Shown here: one piece after another, positions 18,045 to 24,944 of the stretch
Numbering within the stretch: the first letter of the stretch is position 1
How the letters are laid out: each line of letters begins with the position of its first letter
From: Oscillospiraceae bacterium
Lineage (GTDB): Bacteria; Bacillota; Clostridia; Oscillospirales; Oscillospiraceae
Assembly (NCBI GenBank): GCA_902778285.1
Contig: CACYXC010000043.1
Span: 15,242 to 49,481, forward strand
Direction of reading: 5' to 3'
Length of the DNA stretch: 34,240 nucleotides
The notes under the pieces: generated by a model
What the model saw: only the letters and a program-made list of their open reading frames with translations
Database searches by the model: none
What the model was told of the DNA's origin: nothing
Program-made: the position numbers and the translations under genes

Positions 18045-18349
18045 ACGGTGGGGTAGCGTGGGAGAAAGTTGTTTTTCTCATAGAACCGCTTACCGCAGCT
18101 GCAGCACACATATCTTCTCTTGCGAAGATGTAGGTAGACATTCTTTCCAAAGGATGCTATGTCCTTGATGCACTGCATCCGGTAGTCGTGGATCTGTTCC
18201 GTTTCTGCTCCGCAACAGGGACAGTTGTGCGTCTGGCGGCGCAACTCAATTTCTATGTGCTGTTCTTCTTCAGTCCCCCAGACCTTTTTTACAATTACAT
18301 CTTCCAATCCAAGCATTTTTGCGCTATTATCTTTCATAGAGCATAACAA
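18041..18349 (-). CDS. ISL3-type transposase, N-terminal zinc-ribbon part
   Basis: The 102-residue frame begins at ATG 18349 after GGAAAGGAA and carries two Cys pairs typical of the ISL3 N-terminal zinc finger: CPCCGAET and YVCCSCGKRF. It ends FLPRYPTV followed by TGA, where uninterrupted relatives continue with an RYxRMTS-like sequence. The next frame starts MTSRKNAR in the -1 register, so a change of one or two bases in the CTACCCCAC stretch would explain the break. The zinc ribbon is expected to help bind the terminal repeats. Confidence 0.85.
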   Translation of the reverse strand: MLCSMKDNSAKMLGLEDVIVKKVWGTEEEQHIEIELRRQTHNCPCCGAETEQIHDYRMQCIKDIASFGKNVYLHLRKRRYVCCSCGKRFYEKNNFLPRYPTV

Positions 18350-18509
18350 TTCCTTTCCAGTGGTGGTGTGGCAACTTCATTGTAAATGGAATTGACTTTA
18401 TGCTCTACTTTTATTTCTTCTTTATACAAAAATGTTGGGTGTAGCTCGGCCTCTCAGCCTCGCTACCCCAACATTTATTATAGAACCCTTTTGCGTCGGA
18501 TAGGCTTTA

Positions 18510-18968
18510 TTACCGGAAAGCGCCTTTTTCAGAACGATCCGCGTCGAAGTAGGCGGATTCCATCACTTTTTTCATGCCCGCCTCGAAGGTCTCCATCGGG
18601 ATCAGCGCGATGCCGACCTCATCCGCAGCGACGATCAGACGCGTTCCGCCTGTGATGCCGAATTTGTCCCGCGCGCCTTTTGGGATCACGATCTGACCCC
18701 GATCGTTGACCGTGACAGTCCCCCAGATGCTCTTGCCCGCGGGTGCCGGGGGTATGCTCCCGATCCCCTCCACTTTTTCGTCTTTGATCAGGCTGTCCAC
18801 CGTCACGCCGTAGACCTGGGCGAGCAGGCTGCATTTTTCGATGTCCGGGATGGTCGCTCCGCTCTCCCACTTGGCATAGGCCTGCCGGGAAATGTTGATC
18901 CGGCCCGCGATCTCTTCCTGCGAAAAGCCGTGGATGTTGCGGAGCATGATCAGGTTTTCTTTCAGCAT
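18510..18968 (-). CDS. XRE helix-turn-helix regulator with SpoVT/AbrB domain
   Basis: The 152-residue protein joins two DNA-binding modules. Residues 1-65 are an XRE/Cro-type HTH (NIHGFSQEEIAGRINISRQAYAKWESGATIPDIEKCSLLAQVYGV). Residues about 83-125 are a SpoVT/AbrB swapped-hairpin domain (GTVTVNDRGQIVIPKGARDKFGITGGTRLIVAADE). The ATG at 18968 follows a strong GGAGGG. It lies 35 bases after the permease stop on the same strand and is probably the last gene of the ABC operon, likely its regulator. This combination recurs next to ABC exporters in Clostridia, from memory rather than a search. Confidence 0.88.
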   Translation of the reverse strand: MLKENLIMLRNIHGFSQEEIAGRINISRQAYAKWESGATIPDIEKCSLLAQVYGVTVDSLIKDEKVEGIGSIPPAPAGKSIWGTVTVNDRGQIVIPKGARDKFGITGGTRLIVAADEVGIALIPMETFEAGMKKVMESAYFDADRSEKGAFR

Positions 18969-19003
18969 GGGAATCCCTCCATGAAAGATGATTTCAGCCG
19001 GGT

Positions 19004-19657
19004 TTACAGGTCTATCCGCTCAAAACGCCTGCATGCGCAGCGGTACGAAAGCAGGGTCAAGATGACGAAAGCGGCAAGACCGGCGAGAAGCAAAACGAGC
19101 TGCAGGCCGAAATGCTCAAAGCCGAAGGCGTTGACGGCTACCAGGCCAGGAACATGGTGCAGCGCCTCCAGCGCGAAGATCGCCAGAAAGGCCGCGATGC
19201 AGTAGATAACAAAGGGCTTGCCCAGCTTGTACGCCGTTTTGAAAAAGCCGCCGAGAAAGATCACATTGAACAGGCCGAAGACGAGCAGCGCACCGCCGAG
19301 GGCAAAGAGATTGGCGTTCATCATGGCGTTGGTTCTGTATACGACGGAGTCTGCAAGGACCGTCATGCGGATCAGCGCCGAGGCCAGCATCAGAAGCAGG
19401 CTGCAGGCTTCGATCAGGCAGGTGAAGAGATACTTTCCCTTGACCACGTCCCGCTTGCTGATCGGAAGCAGCGCCGAAAACACGATGTCGTTTGCCTCAC
19501 GGGCGTACTGGAAGCCCTGAAAGAGCCCCAGCGTCGTAAAGAAGGCGCCGCAGAGCACCGGATAGCCCGGCAGGAAAAACATGAACCCGAAGAGGATGAA
19601 CAGATAGCTGAGCGGCGAGGTGCTGAGCTTCATTTCCTTCCGCAGGATGTCACGCAT
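19004..19657 (-). CDS. ABC-2 type transporter permease
   Basis: The 217-residue integral membrane protein has about six hydrophobic helices (FILFGFMFFLPGYPVLCGAFF, ANLFALGGALLVFGLFNVIFLGGFF and others) and the ABC-2 permease stretch YAREANDIVFSALLPISKRDVVKGKYLF. That motif is familiar from two-component exporters of the YhaP/bacteriocin-resistance type. I chose ATG 19657, preceded by AAAGGAG; an upstream in-frame start at 19753 is buried in the ATPase gene. It overlaps the ATPase by eight bases. The substrate is unknown. Confidence 0.88.
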   Translation of the reverse strand: MRDILRKEMKLSTSPLSYLFILFGFMFFLPGYPVLCGAFFTTLGLFQGFQYAREANDIVFSALLPISKRDVVKGKYLFTCLIEACSLLLMLASALIRMTVLADSVVYRTNAMMNANLFALGGALLVFGLFNVIFLGGFFKTAYKLGKPFVIYCIAAFLAIFALEALHHVPGLVAVNAFGFEHFGLQLVLLLAGLAAFVILTLLSYRCACRRFERIDL

Positions 19658-20372
19658 GTTCCCAACTCCTTTCCATCCGCAGGATCGTGTCCTCAAGGCT
19701 CTCACCCTCCTGCGCGTATTCCGTCGCAAACCCACTCTTCGGCATGGCCGCAACGATCTTTCCGTGGGAGATGTATACGATATCGTCCGCGCATTTTTCC
19801 AGATCTGACGTGATATGTGTGGAGAAAAAAACGGCGACGCCGTGCTCCTTCAGCTCGGTGAAGACGCCAAGCAGTTCATCTCGGGAGAAGGGATCGAGCC
19901 CGCTGGTCGGCTCGTCGAGGATCAGGACCTCCGCCCCGTGTGACAGAGCGATCAGCAGATTGAATTTCACCTTCATGCCTTCCGAAAGCTCCAGCGGCGT
20001 TTTGTCCTCGTTCAGTTCAAACAGCCGGAGATACCTGCGGTAAGCTTCCTCGTCCCATGTCTCATAAAACTTGCTGACGATGCCCACGATGTCGCGGATC
20101 TTTTTCCTCGGATACCAGCTGACGGAGCCGGTCGAGTACCCGACCCGTTTCTTGATCTCCGCTTCGTGCCCCGCGAGCGGAAGGCCGAAATAGTTGATCT
20201 CGCCGCCGTCCGGGTGGACGAGGTTCAGGATGGACTTGATCGTCGTCGTCTTCCCGGCGCCGTTGCGGCCGATGAATCCGGTGATCCTCCCCCGCTCGAT
20301 GGAAAAGCTAACGTCCTGCAGCGTGAAGGCCGGATACTCTTTCCGCAGATTTCTGACTTCTGCAATGCTCAT
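19650..20372 (-). CDS. ABC transporter ATP-binding protein
   Basis: The 240-residue ATPase has Walker A GRNGAGKTT (about 34-42), the signature-like LSEGMKVKFNLLIAL in place of LSGGQ, Walker B VLILDEP and the switch His in FFSTHI. The LSEGM form is seen in small two-component exporters of the YtrB/CcmA-like type. It energises export through the overlapping permease. ATG 20372 follows GGGAGGA, with a good promoter 48-76 bases upstream. The operon is ATPase, permease, XRE-AbrB regulator. Confidence 0.93.
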   Translation of the reverse strand: MSIAEVRNLRKEYPAFTLQDVSFSIERGRITGFIGRNGAGKTTTIKSILNLVHPDGGEINYFGLPLAGHEAEIKKRVGYSTGSVSWYPRKKIRDIVGIVSKFYETWDEEAYRRYLRLFELNEDKTPLELSEGMKVKFNLLIALSHGAEVLILDEPTSGLDPFSRDELLGVFTELKEHGVAVFFSTHITSDLEKCADDIVYISHGKIVAAMPKSGFATEYAQEGESLEDTILRMERSWEHA

Positions 20373-20419
20373 TTGTTCCTCCCATTGCGAAATATATGAA
20401 TTGTTTGATTTCTGTGATT

Positions 20420-20448
20420 ATTGTAAAGTATGGTTGCCCTGATTTCAA
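20420..20448 (-). promoter_or_regulatory. Promoter of the ABC exporter operon
   Basis: On the minus strand TTGAAA (20448-20443) and TACAAT (20425-20420) are 17 bases apart. The leader is about 40 bases. The region from here to 20606 holds no gene I can support. Confidence 0.75.
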
Positions 20449-20606
20449 CCAACTGTTGCTAACGAATTTGAGTATTTCCTGTTATCTTTGGTTGCGGGAA
20501 GGGGCAGGGATATGTTGTTCATGCTGTTTGCGCCGCTCGATGCCCATGCCCCAGGCATGTGCCGGCATGATTCGTTCCTTCCGCCTTTTCTTCTCTGCAA
20601 AAAACA

Positions 20607-20788
20607 GAACTGACCATCCCGCAAAGGGGTGGTCAGTTCAAGCTGTCGACAAAGTGTCGACAGCTTGAAAAGCAAAAATGGGAACTTCCGAAAAAGTTCC
20701 CATTTTTGCACAGATTGTACCGCGAAAGGGGATTGTATGGGTTTGTCTACAGTCTGAACTGACCATCCCGCAAAGGGATGGTCAGTTC
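20607..20788 (-). terminator. Array of four hairpins downstream of ssrA
   Basis: Four perfect or near-perfect hairpins occur in 182 bases. The outer two (20607-20639 and 20756-20788) are almost identical: GAACTGACCATCCC, a GCAAA loop and the complementary arm. Inside are AAGCTGTCGACA/TGTCGACAGCTT (20640-20666) and CAAAAATGGGAACTT/AAGTTCCCATTTTTG (20673-20708). On the minus strand the last two structures met, at 20673 and 20607, are followed by TTTTGCTTTTC and TGTTTTTTGC, so they are good intrinsic terminators for tmRNA. Confidence 0.7.
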
Positions 20789-20793
20789 TTTAA

Positions 20794-21143
20794 TGGTGGA
20801 GATGGGGGGAATCGAACCCCCGTCCGAAAGCACTTTGACAGAAACTTCTCCGGGCGCAGGCGGTCGTTTGCATTCCCTCATCCCGGCGCAGGCCGCCATG
20901 CTCGGGGATTCGGTAGCTTCATGATGCGTGGCGCAGGCAAAGCTTACTGCACTCACGTTCCCCACTCATCGACGCTCCCTCCCGGGCCGTGGGCCTCCCG
21001 GGTGGAACGCTCGCTAATTAAGCAGCGAGAAGAACAGTGTTATCGTTGTTCTTTAATTTATAAAAGTCGCCTATTTTAAGGATGTTAGGCGCATCCGCCC
21101 GCTATTCCTGCCTCCACGCCCCCGTCGAAACCAGTACATCCCC
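20794..21143 (-). ncRNA. ssrA: Transfer-messenger RNA (tmRNA)
   Basis: Read on the minus strand, the 350-base RNA begins GGGGATGTACTGGTTTCGAC, the classic tmRNA 5' end, and finishes GGGTTCGATTCCCCCCATCT with CCACCA. The 5' GGGGATG pairs with 3' CATCTCC to form the tRNA-like acceptor. The message part ends in codons for NDNTVLLAA followed by TAA (21020-21018). If the resume codon is GAC at 21068-21066, about 11 bases after the first pseudoknot, the tag is DFYKLKNNDNTVLLAA; that start is inferred. With SmpB it rescues stalled ribosomes and tags the peptides for degradation. No clear promoter was seen just upstream. Confidence 0.95.
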
Positions 21144-21150
21144 ATGTCGT

Positions 21151-21297
21151 CAAAAGAAGCTCGCTCCGTTCCGTTTCCGCGGTTTCCGAAAGCGCCGCGA
21201 AAACTGCACATCCGCTCCCTCCTTTTTCCTCTCAAACACAAACCCGCTCGCGCTGGGCTTTGTGTTTGTTATTTAGAGTAAAAGAAACTCGCTCCGT
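21151..21297. repeat. Palindromic repeat unit, copy 2 of the ACCCGCT loop family
   Basis: The central hairpin (21234-21267) has arms AAACACAA/TTGTGTTT around ACCCGCTCGCGCTGGGCT, nearly the loop of copy 1 (13007-13039) with unrelated arms. A near-perfect direct repeat AAAAGAA(G/A)CTCGCTCCGTT lies at both sides (about 21151 and 21279). Another hairpin-prone stretch (TTCCGCGG...CCGCGAA) lies between. It fills much of the 315-base gap between ssrA and the cyclophilin gene. Confidence 0.6.
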
Positions 21298-21352
21298 TTT
21301 TCTGTGGGGGTATCCGCATCGTTTCAGACGCGGCAGACAGCTTGATTGTTCC

Positions 21353-21422
21353 GTCATCCTGAGCGCCAGCGAAGGATCTCATAAGCTTTTCCGCCGAGAT
21401 TCTTCGCTTCGCTCAGAATGAC
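21353..21422. repeat. CATCCTGAG-type inverted repeat
   Basis: GTCATCCTGAGCG...AGCGAAGGATCT is followed by AGATTCTTCGCTTCGCTCAG and AATGAC, forming a long imperfect hairpin of about 26 positions. It is related to the degraded copy at 13139-13225. It lies just downstream of the cyclophilin gene and may also act in termination. Confidence 0.65.
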
Positions 21423-21458
21423 AGCCTGGCGCTGGGCGCTAAATGCTAATGGCTTTTT

Positions 21459-21977
21459 TCAGCACTTCTCCGGTTCGGGATACTCGACGCCGAAGGTCTC
21501 GACCGTGACCTTCTTCATGACCTGCGGGATCCGGGGCCTGTCGTTGTAGTCGGTGCGCACGGCGCAGATATTGTCGACGGCTTCGATCCCCTCGATGACC
21601 TTGCCGAAGGCGGCATACTGGCCGTCAAGGTGCGGAGAATCCTCATGCATGATGAAGAACTGGCTGCCGGCTGAGTTGGGCGCCATGGTGCGGGCCATGG
21701 ACAGGACGCCGCGCGCATGCTTGAGGTTGTTGGGGAAACGGTTGGCGGTAAACTCACCCTTGATGCTGTAGCCGGGACCGCCGACGCCGGAGCCCTTGGG
21801 GTCGCCGCCCTGGATCATGAAGCCGGGGATGACCCGGTGGAAGATCAGGCCGTCGTAGAAGCCCTTGGAGACGAGGGAGATGAAGTTGTTGACCGTGTTC
21901 GGCGCGATCTCGGGGTAGAGCTCCGCCTTGATCACGTCGCCGTTTTCCATCTCAAAGGTCACAATGGGATTGCTCAT
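21459..21977 (-). CDS. Cyclophilin-type peptidyl-prolyl cis-trans isomerase
   Basis: The 172-residue protein is a compact cytoplasmic cyclophilin with no signal peptide. Active-site stretches are intact: [19 protein letters not shown], with the catalytic Arg, and [17 protein letters not shown], followed by [15 protein letters not shown]. It speeds proline isomerisation during folding. Its ATG overlaps the smpB stop (ATGA), so translation is coupled to that of the ribosome-rescue factor. It is probably the last gene of the smpB transcript. Confidence 0.95.
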   Translation of the reverse strand: MSNPIVTFEMENGDVIKAELYPEIAPNTVNNFISLVSKGFYDGLIFHRVIPGFMIQGGDPKGSGVGGPGYSIKGEFTANRFPNNLKHARGVLSMARTMAPNSAGSQFFIMHEDSPHLDGQYAAFGKVIEGIEAVDNICAVRTDYNDRPRIPQVMKKVTVETFGVEYPEPEKC

Positions 21978-22444
21978 TCGTAATTCCTCTCTTTCATCAT
22001 TCGATCGATATCGCGTCTGGACTGCCGCTCGGCGTCGCTGTCACGCTTGTCGTAGAGCTTTTTGCCCTTGCAGAGCCCCAGCTCCACCTTGACGCGGCTG
22101 TCCTTGAAATACAGGGAGAGCGGGATCAGCGCCACGCCGTCCTGCATCACGCGGGCGTTGAGCTTCAGAATCTCGCGCTTGTGCATCAGCAGTCGGCGCG
22201 GCCGCACGGGGTCCTTGTTGAAGATGTTCCCGTGCTCATAGGGGCTGATGTGCATCCCGCGCACAAACAGCTCCCCGTCCTTGACGGTGCAGAAGCAGTC
22301 CTTCAAATTCACCTGCCCCGCGCGGATGGACTTGACCTCCGTTCCGGCCAGCTCGATCCCGGCTTCAAAGCGCTCGAGCACGAAGTAGTCGTGAAAAGCC
22401 TTGCGGTTATCCGCGATTTTCTTGGTGCCCTTCTGTTTGGCCAT
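21974..22444 (-). CDS. smpB: SsrA-binding protein SmpB
   Basis: The 156-residue protein binds the tRNA-like end of tmRNA and places it in the empty A site of stalled ribosomes. Family stretches are clear: [32 protein letters not shown] (beta-barrel start), [25 protein letters not shown] and the C-terminal [21 protein letters not shown] tail that probes the mRNA channel. I chose ATG 22444 with AAGGAAGTGAG before it; an upstream start at 22633 would lie in the promoter and glycosidase gene. ssrA is 830 bases downstream on the same strand. Confidence 0.96.
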   Translation of the reverse strand: MAKQKGTKKIADNRKAFHDYFVLERFEAGIELAGTEVKSIRAGQVNLKDCFCTVKDGELFVRGMHISPYEHGNIFNKDPVRPRRLLMHKREILKLNARVMQDGVALIPLSLYFKDSRVKVELGLCKGKKLYDKRDSDAERQSRRDIDRMMKERNYE

Positions 22445-22469
22445 GGATCTCACTTCCTTTCGGGGCTGT

Positions 22470-22475
22470 ATTGTA
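22470..22475 (-). promoter_or_regulatory. Extended -10 promoter of smpB
   Basis: The minus strand reads TATGGTACAAT, an extended -10 element (TGN then TACAAT), about 25 bases before the smpB ATG. The -35 region is poor, as is common for extended -10 promoters. It lies in the 94-base gap after the GH13 gene. Confidence 0.65.
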
Positions 22476-22538
22476 CCATAATTCCCTTCAAAAAGGAAGA
22501 AGAATTTGTGAAGGCTCTGCGCAAAATACGGCTGCCGT

Positions 22539-24944
22539 TCAAAGCTTGCGGATCTCCGCCGTACAGGCGCCGATGCGCCCCCTGACGAAGCCCTTCCCCG
22601 CCTCAGAGCAGTCCGCCGAGTATGCGGCTTCACAGTCTCCTCGATTGATGACTGCGAGATAGGCGCCGTCCTCCGCCGGCTCTCCGAACACGTCTCTGCC
22701 GCCCTCGATCCAGCGCAGGATCAGCAGCACGTCGGCCGACGCCGCCATAAAGCGCGCGTGACCCGTGCTAAGCGCGGGGGCCGCGTTCCGCAGGGACGCG
22801 AGGGAAGCGTAGCAGTCGTGCAGATCCCTGTCGCCGAGGCGGAAGGGGGCGCGATTGAAGGGGTCGCAGACGCCGCACATGCCCTGCTCGTCGCCGTAAT
22901 AGACGCTCGGCACGCCCGGGATCGCGAACTGGATCGCGGCGCAGAGCTTCTCCAGCTTCAGCGCCCGCTCCAGCTTCTCCTGCGGGAAGCTCAGCAGCAG
23001 CTGCTCCTCCCGCTTCAGATCGCGGATCACCACGTCAGTGGCGAGCGCGCTGCGCAGGCGGTCCACATCATGGGAGCCGAGCAGGTTCATCAGCGAATAA
23101 TACAGCGGCTTCGGATAGTTCATCTGCTGACCACGCAGGAAATCGCGCAGGGCGTAGGCGTCGGTCCTGCGGTGGGCAAACTGCAGCACCGCCGTGCGGA
23201 AGGGGTAGTTCATCACGGAATCGAGCGAATTGCCCAGCGCATAGTCACGGCGGGTCCCGTAGCTCTCCTTGAGCACCGGGTCCTCCCAGACCTCGCCCAG
23301 GATCGGCGCGTCGGGCTTTTCCTCTCTGGCCGCCCTGCGGATCAGCGTCAGCACCTCATCCGGCAGTTCGTCCGCCACATCCAGCCGCCAGCCGGCGGCG
23401 CCCCGGCGCAGCCAGGTCCTGACCACGCTGTCCTGGCCCGTGACGATCTGCCTCTGCCAGTCGGGATTGGTCTCCTTCACCTCCGGAAGCTCCGAAAAGC
23501 CCCACCAGCTGCGATAGTCGTTGGGAAAAGAGCGGAACTCATACCAGTCGTAATAGGGCGAATCCTGTCCCTGACAGGCGCCTTTGACCGGGTAGCGATT
23601 GTAGCGGTTGAAGTAGATGCTGTCCGCGCCGGTGTGGGAAAACACGCCGTCGAGCATGATGCGGATCCCCATGCGCTGCGCCGTCTCGCACAGATGCCTG
23701 AAGTCCTCATTCGTGCCGAGGATCGGATCGACGCGCGTGTAGTCCGAGGTATCGTAGCGGTGGTTGGAGCGCGCCTCCACGATGGGGTTGAGGTAGAGGC
23801 AGCTGATCCCCAGCTCCCTGAGATAGGGCAGCTTCTGCTCGATGCCGCGCAGCGTCCCGCCATAGAAATCGTCCGGGATATAGTTCTGCTCAAAGGGGCG
23901 CGGCTGCCAGCGCACCGGCTCCTCAAGGCTCTGGTGCAGCTCCGGCGTCTGACCCAGGGCGGTGTGGTAGGCGATGCCGCGCTCCGCCGTCCCGTCATGG
24001 GAGAAGGCGAAGCGGTCCGGGAAGATCTGATACATGACCGAGCGGCGGAACCACGCCGGGGTCTCAAAATCCTTCCGGTAGACCGTCAGACGGAAGCCGT
24101 CCGCTTCATATCCGTACAGTCTCCCCTGATGGCCGCTGCCGTCCGGGCAGAGCCAGTGCGCGCTGCCCGGCGTCTCGATGCGGAAGCGATACCATAGCGC
24201 GGCAGCCTCCTCAGGCGCCGTGATCGAGACCGTAAAGCCGTCCTCCGCGGCGGCCATGGGATATTCCAGATGCAGCTTGTCGCCGTAGAGGATCAGGAAA
24301 GCGCGCTCGGCCCTGCCGGAGATCAGGTGCAGCGAAAGCGTCAGCTCCTCCCCCTCACGAACAGCGCCCAGCGGCCTGCGGCAGGCTTTGCTCCACGCGT
24401 CGTGCGAGACCATCAGGCTGCCGCCGCAGCTGCGCAGGATGCTGATCACGTGGGCGGTGCGGGGCTGGAGGCCGTACATCTGTGTCAGCTCCACGCCGGA
24501 GGCGTGCAGATCGCCGCAGCAGCGTGCCGTGAGCTGATAAGCGTCCTGCAGGGAAAAGCCGCAGTCGTCCATCAGCAGGCGCATCAGCTCCGGCGCGGCC
24601 AGAGGATTGTCCGGATCGTAGAAACGCTCCGGGAGCGCGCTGAGCTCCACGCCGCTCTCCACGCAGGAGCGGGCGGCCGCGTATACAGACGCAGCCGCCT
24701 GGAAATATTGCCGGATCAGGACGGGGCAGTGCGGCTCCCTGAGGATCTGCACCAACACGCGGTCGCCGTCGACGGGCTCCCAGCGTTCGCCGTCCCAGGC
24801 GGCCGTGACGGCGCGCCTGTCGTGGTAGACGATGGAGAGGGTATAATCCTCCGTCCAGTTCTCCTGATAGCTTCCGCCGAACCAGACGGTATAGGTCCCG
24901 GTATGTGAGCCTTTCCAGACAGGTCCAGTCATCACAGCATGCAT
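22539..24944 (-). CDS. GH13 alpha-amylase family glycosidase (neopullulanase/maltogenic type)
   Basis: The protein has about 801 residues. The GH13 barrel occupies roughly 300-720: the opening [26 protein letters not shown], region [11 protein letters not shown], the nucleophile in [10 protein letters not shown], the acid/base in ILGEVWEDP and the third acidic residue in LLGSHDVDR. It hydrolyses alpha-1,4 (perhaps alpha-1,6) glucan bonds. There is no signal peptide, so it is probably cytoplasmic and acts on glycogen or imported maltodextrin. About 200-300 is a likely beta-sandwich module. The first 190 residues are unusual (see findings). ATG 24944 overlaps glgA by 13 bases; ATG 24932 is an alternative start overlapping the glgA stop. 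Confidence 0.9.
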   Translation of the reverse strand: MHAVMTGPVWKGSHTGTYTVWFGGSYQENWTEDYTLSIVYHDRRAVTAAWDGERWEPVDGDRVLVQILREPHCPVLIRQYFQAAASVYAAARSCVESGVELSALPERFYDPDNPLAAPELMRLLMDDCGFSLQDAYQLTARCCGDLHASGVELTQMYGLQPRTAHVISILRSCGGSLMVSHDAWSKACRRPLGAVREGEELTLSLHLISGRAERAFLILYGDKLHLEYPMAAAEDGFTVSITAPEEAAALWYRFRIETPGSAHWLCPDGSGHQGRLYGYEADGFRLTVYRKDFETPAWFRRSVMYQIFPDRFAFSHDGTAERGIAYHTALGQTPELHQSLEEPVRWQPRPFEQNYIPDDFYGGTLRGIEQKLPYLRELGISCLYLNPIVEARSNHRYDTSDYTRVDPILGTNEDFRHLCETAQRMGIRIMLDGVFSHTGADSIYFNRYNRYPVKGACQGQDSPYYDWYEFRSFPNDYRSWWGFSELPEVKETNPDWQRQIVTGQDSVVRTWLRRGAAGWRLDVADELPDEVLTLIRRAAREEKPDAPILGEVWEDPVLKESYGTRRDYALGNSLDSVMNYPFRTAVLQFAHRRTDAYALRDFLRGQQMNYPKPLYYSLMNLLGSHDVDRLRSALATDVVIRDLKREEQLLLSFPQEKLERALKLEKLCAAIQFAIPGVPSVYYGDEQGMCGVCDPFNRAPFRLGDRDLHDCYASLASLRNAAPALSTGHARFMAASADVLLILRWIEGGRDVFGEPAEDGAYLAVINRGDCEAAYSADCSEAGKGFVRGRIGACTAEIRKL

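Larger units (their letters stand above)
17076..18487 (-). mobile_element. ISL3-family-like insertion sequence, 1412 bp
   Basis: Both ends are defined. Terminal inverted repeats of 25 bp match at 19 positions, beginning GGCTCTATGTCAATAG and GGTTCTATAATAAATG and both ending GTTGGGGTAG. The element is flanked by a perfect 8-bp direct repeat, CTTTTGCG (17068-17075 and 18488-18495), the duplication size known for ISL3. It carries an ISL3-like transposase in two overlapping frames. Its GC content is visibly lower than that of the neighbouring genes, consistent with transfer. It sits in a terminator hairpin. Confidence 0.93.
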
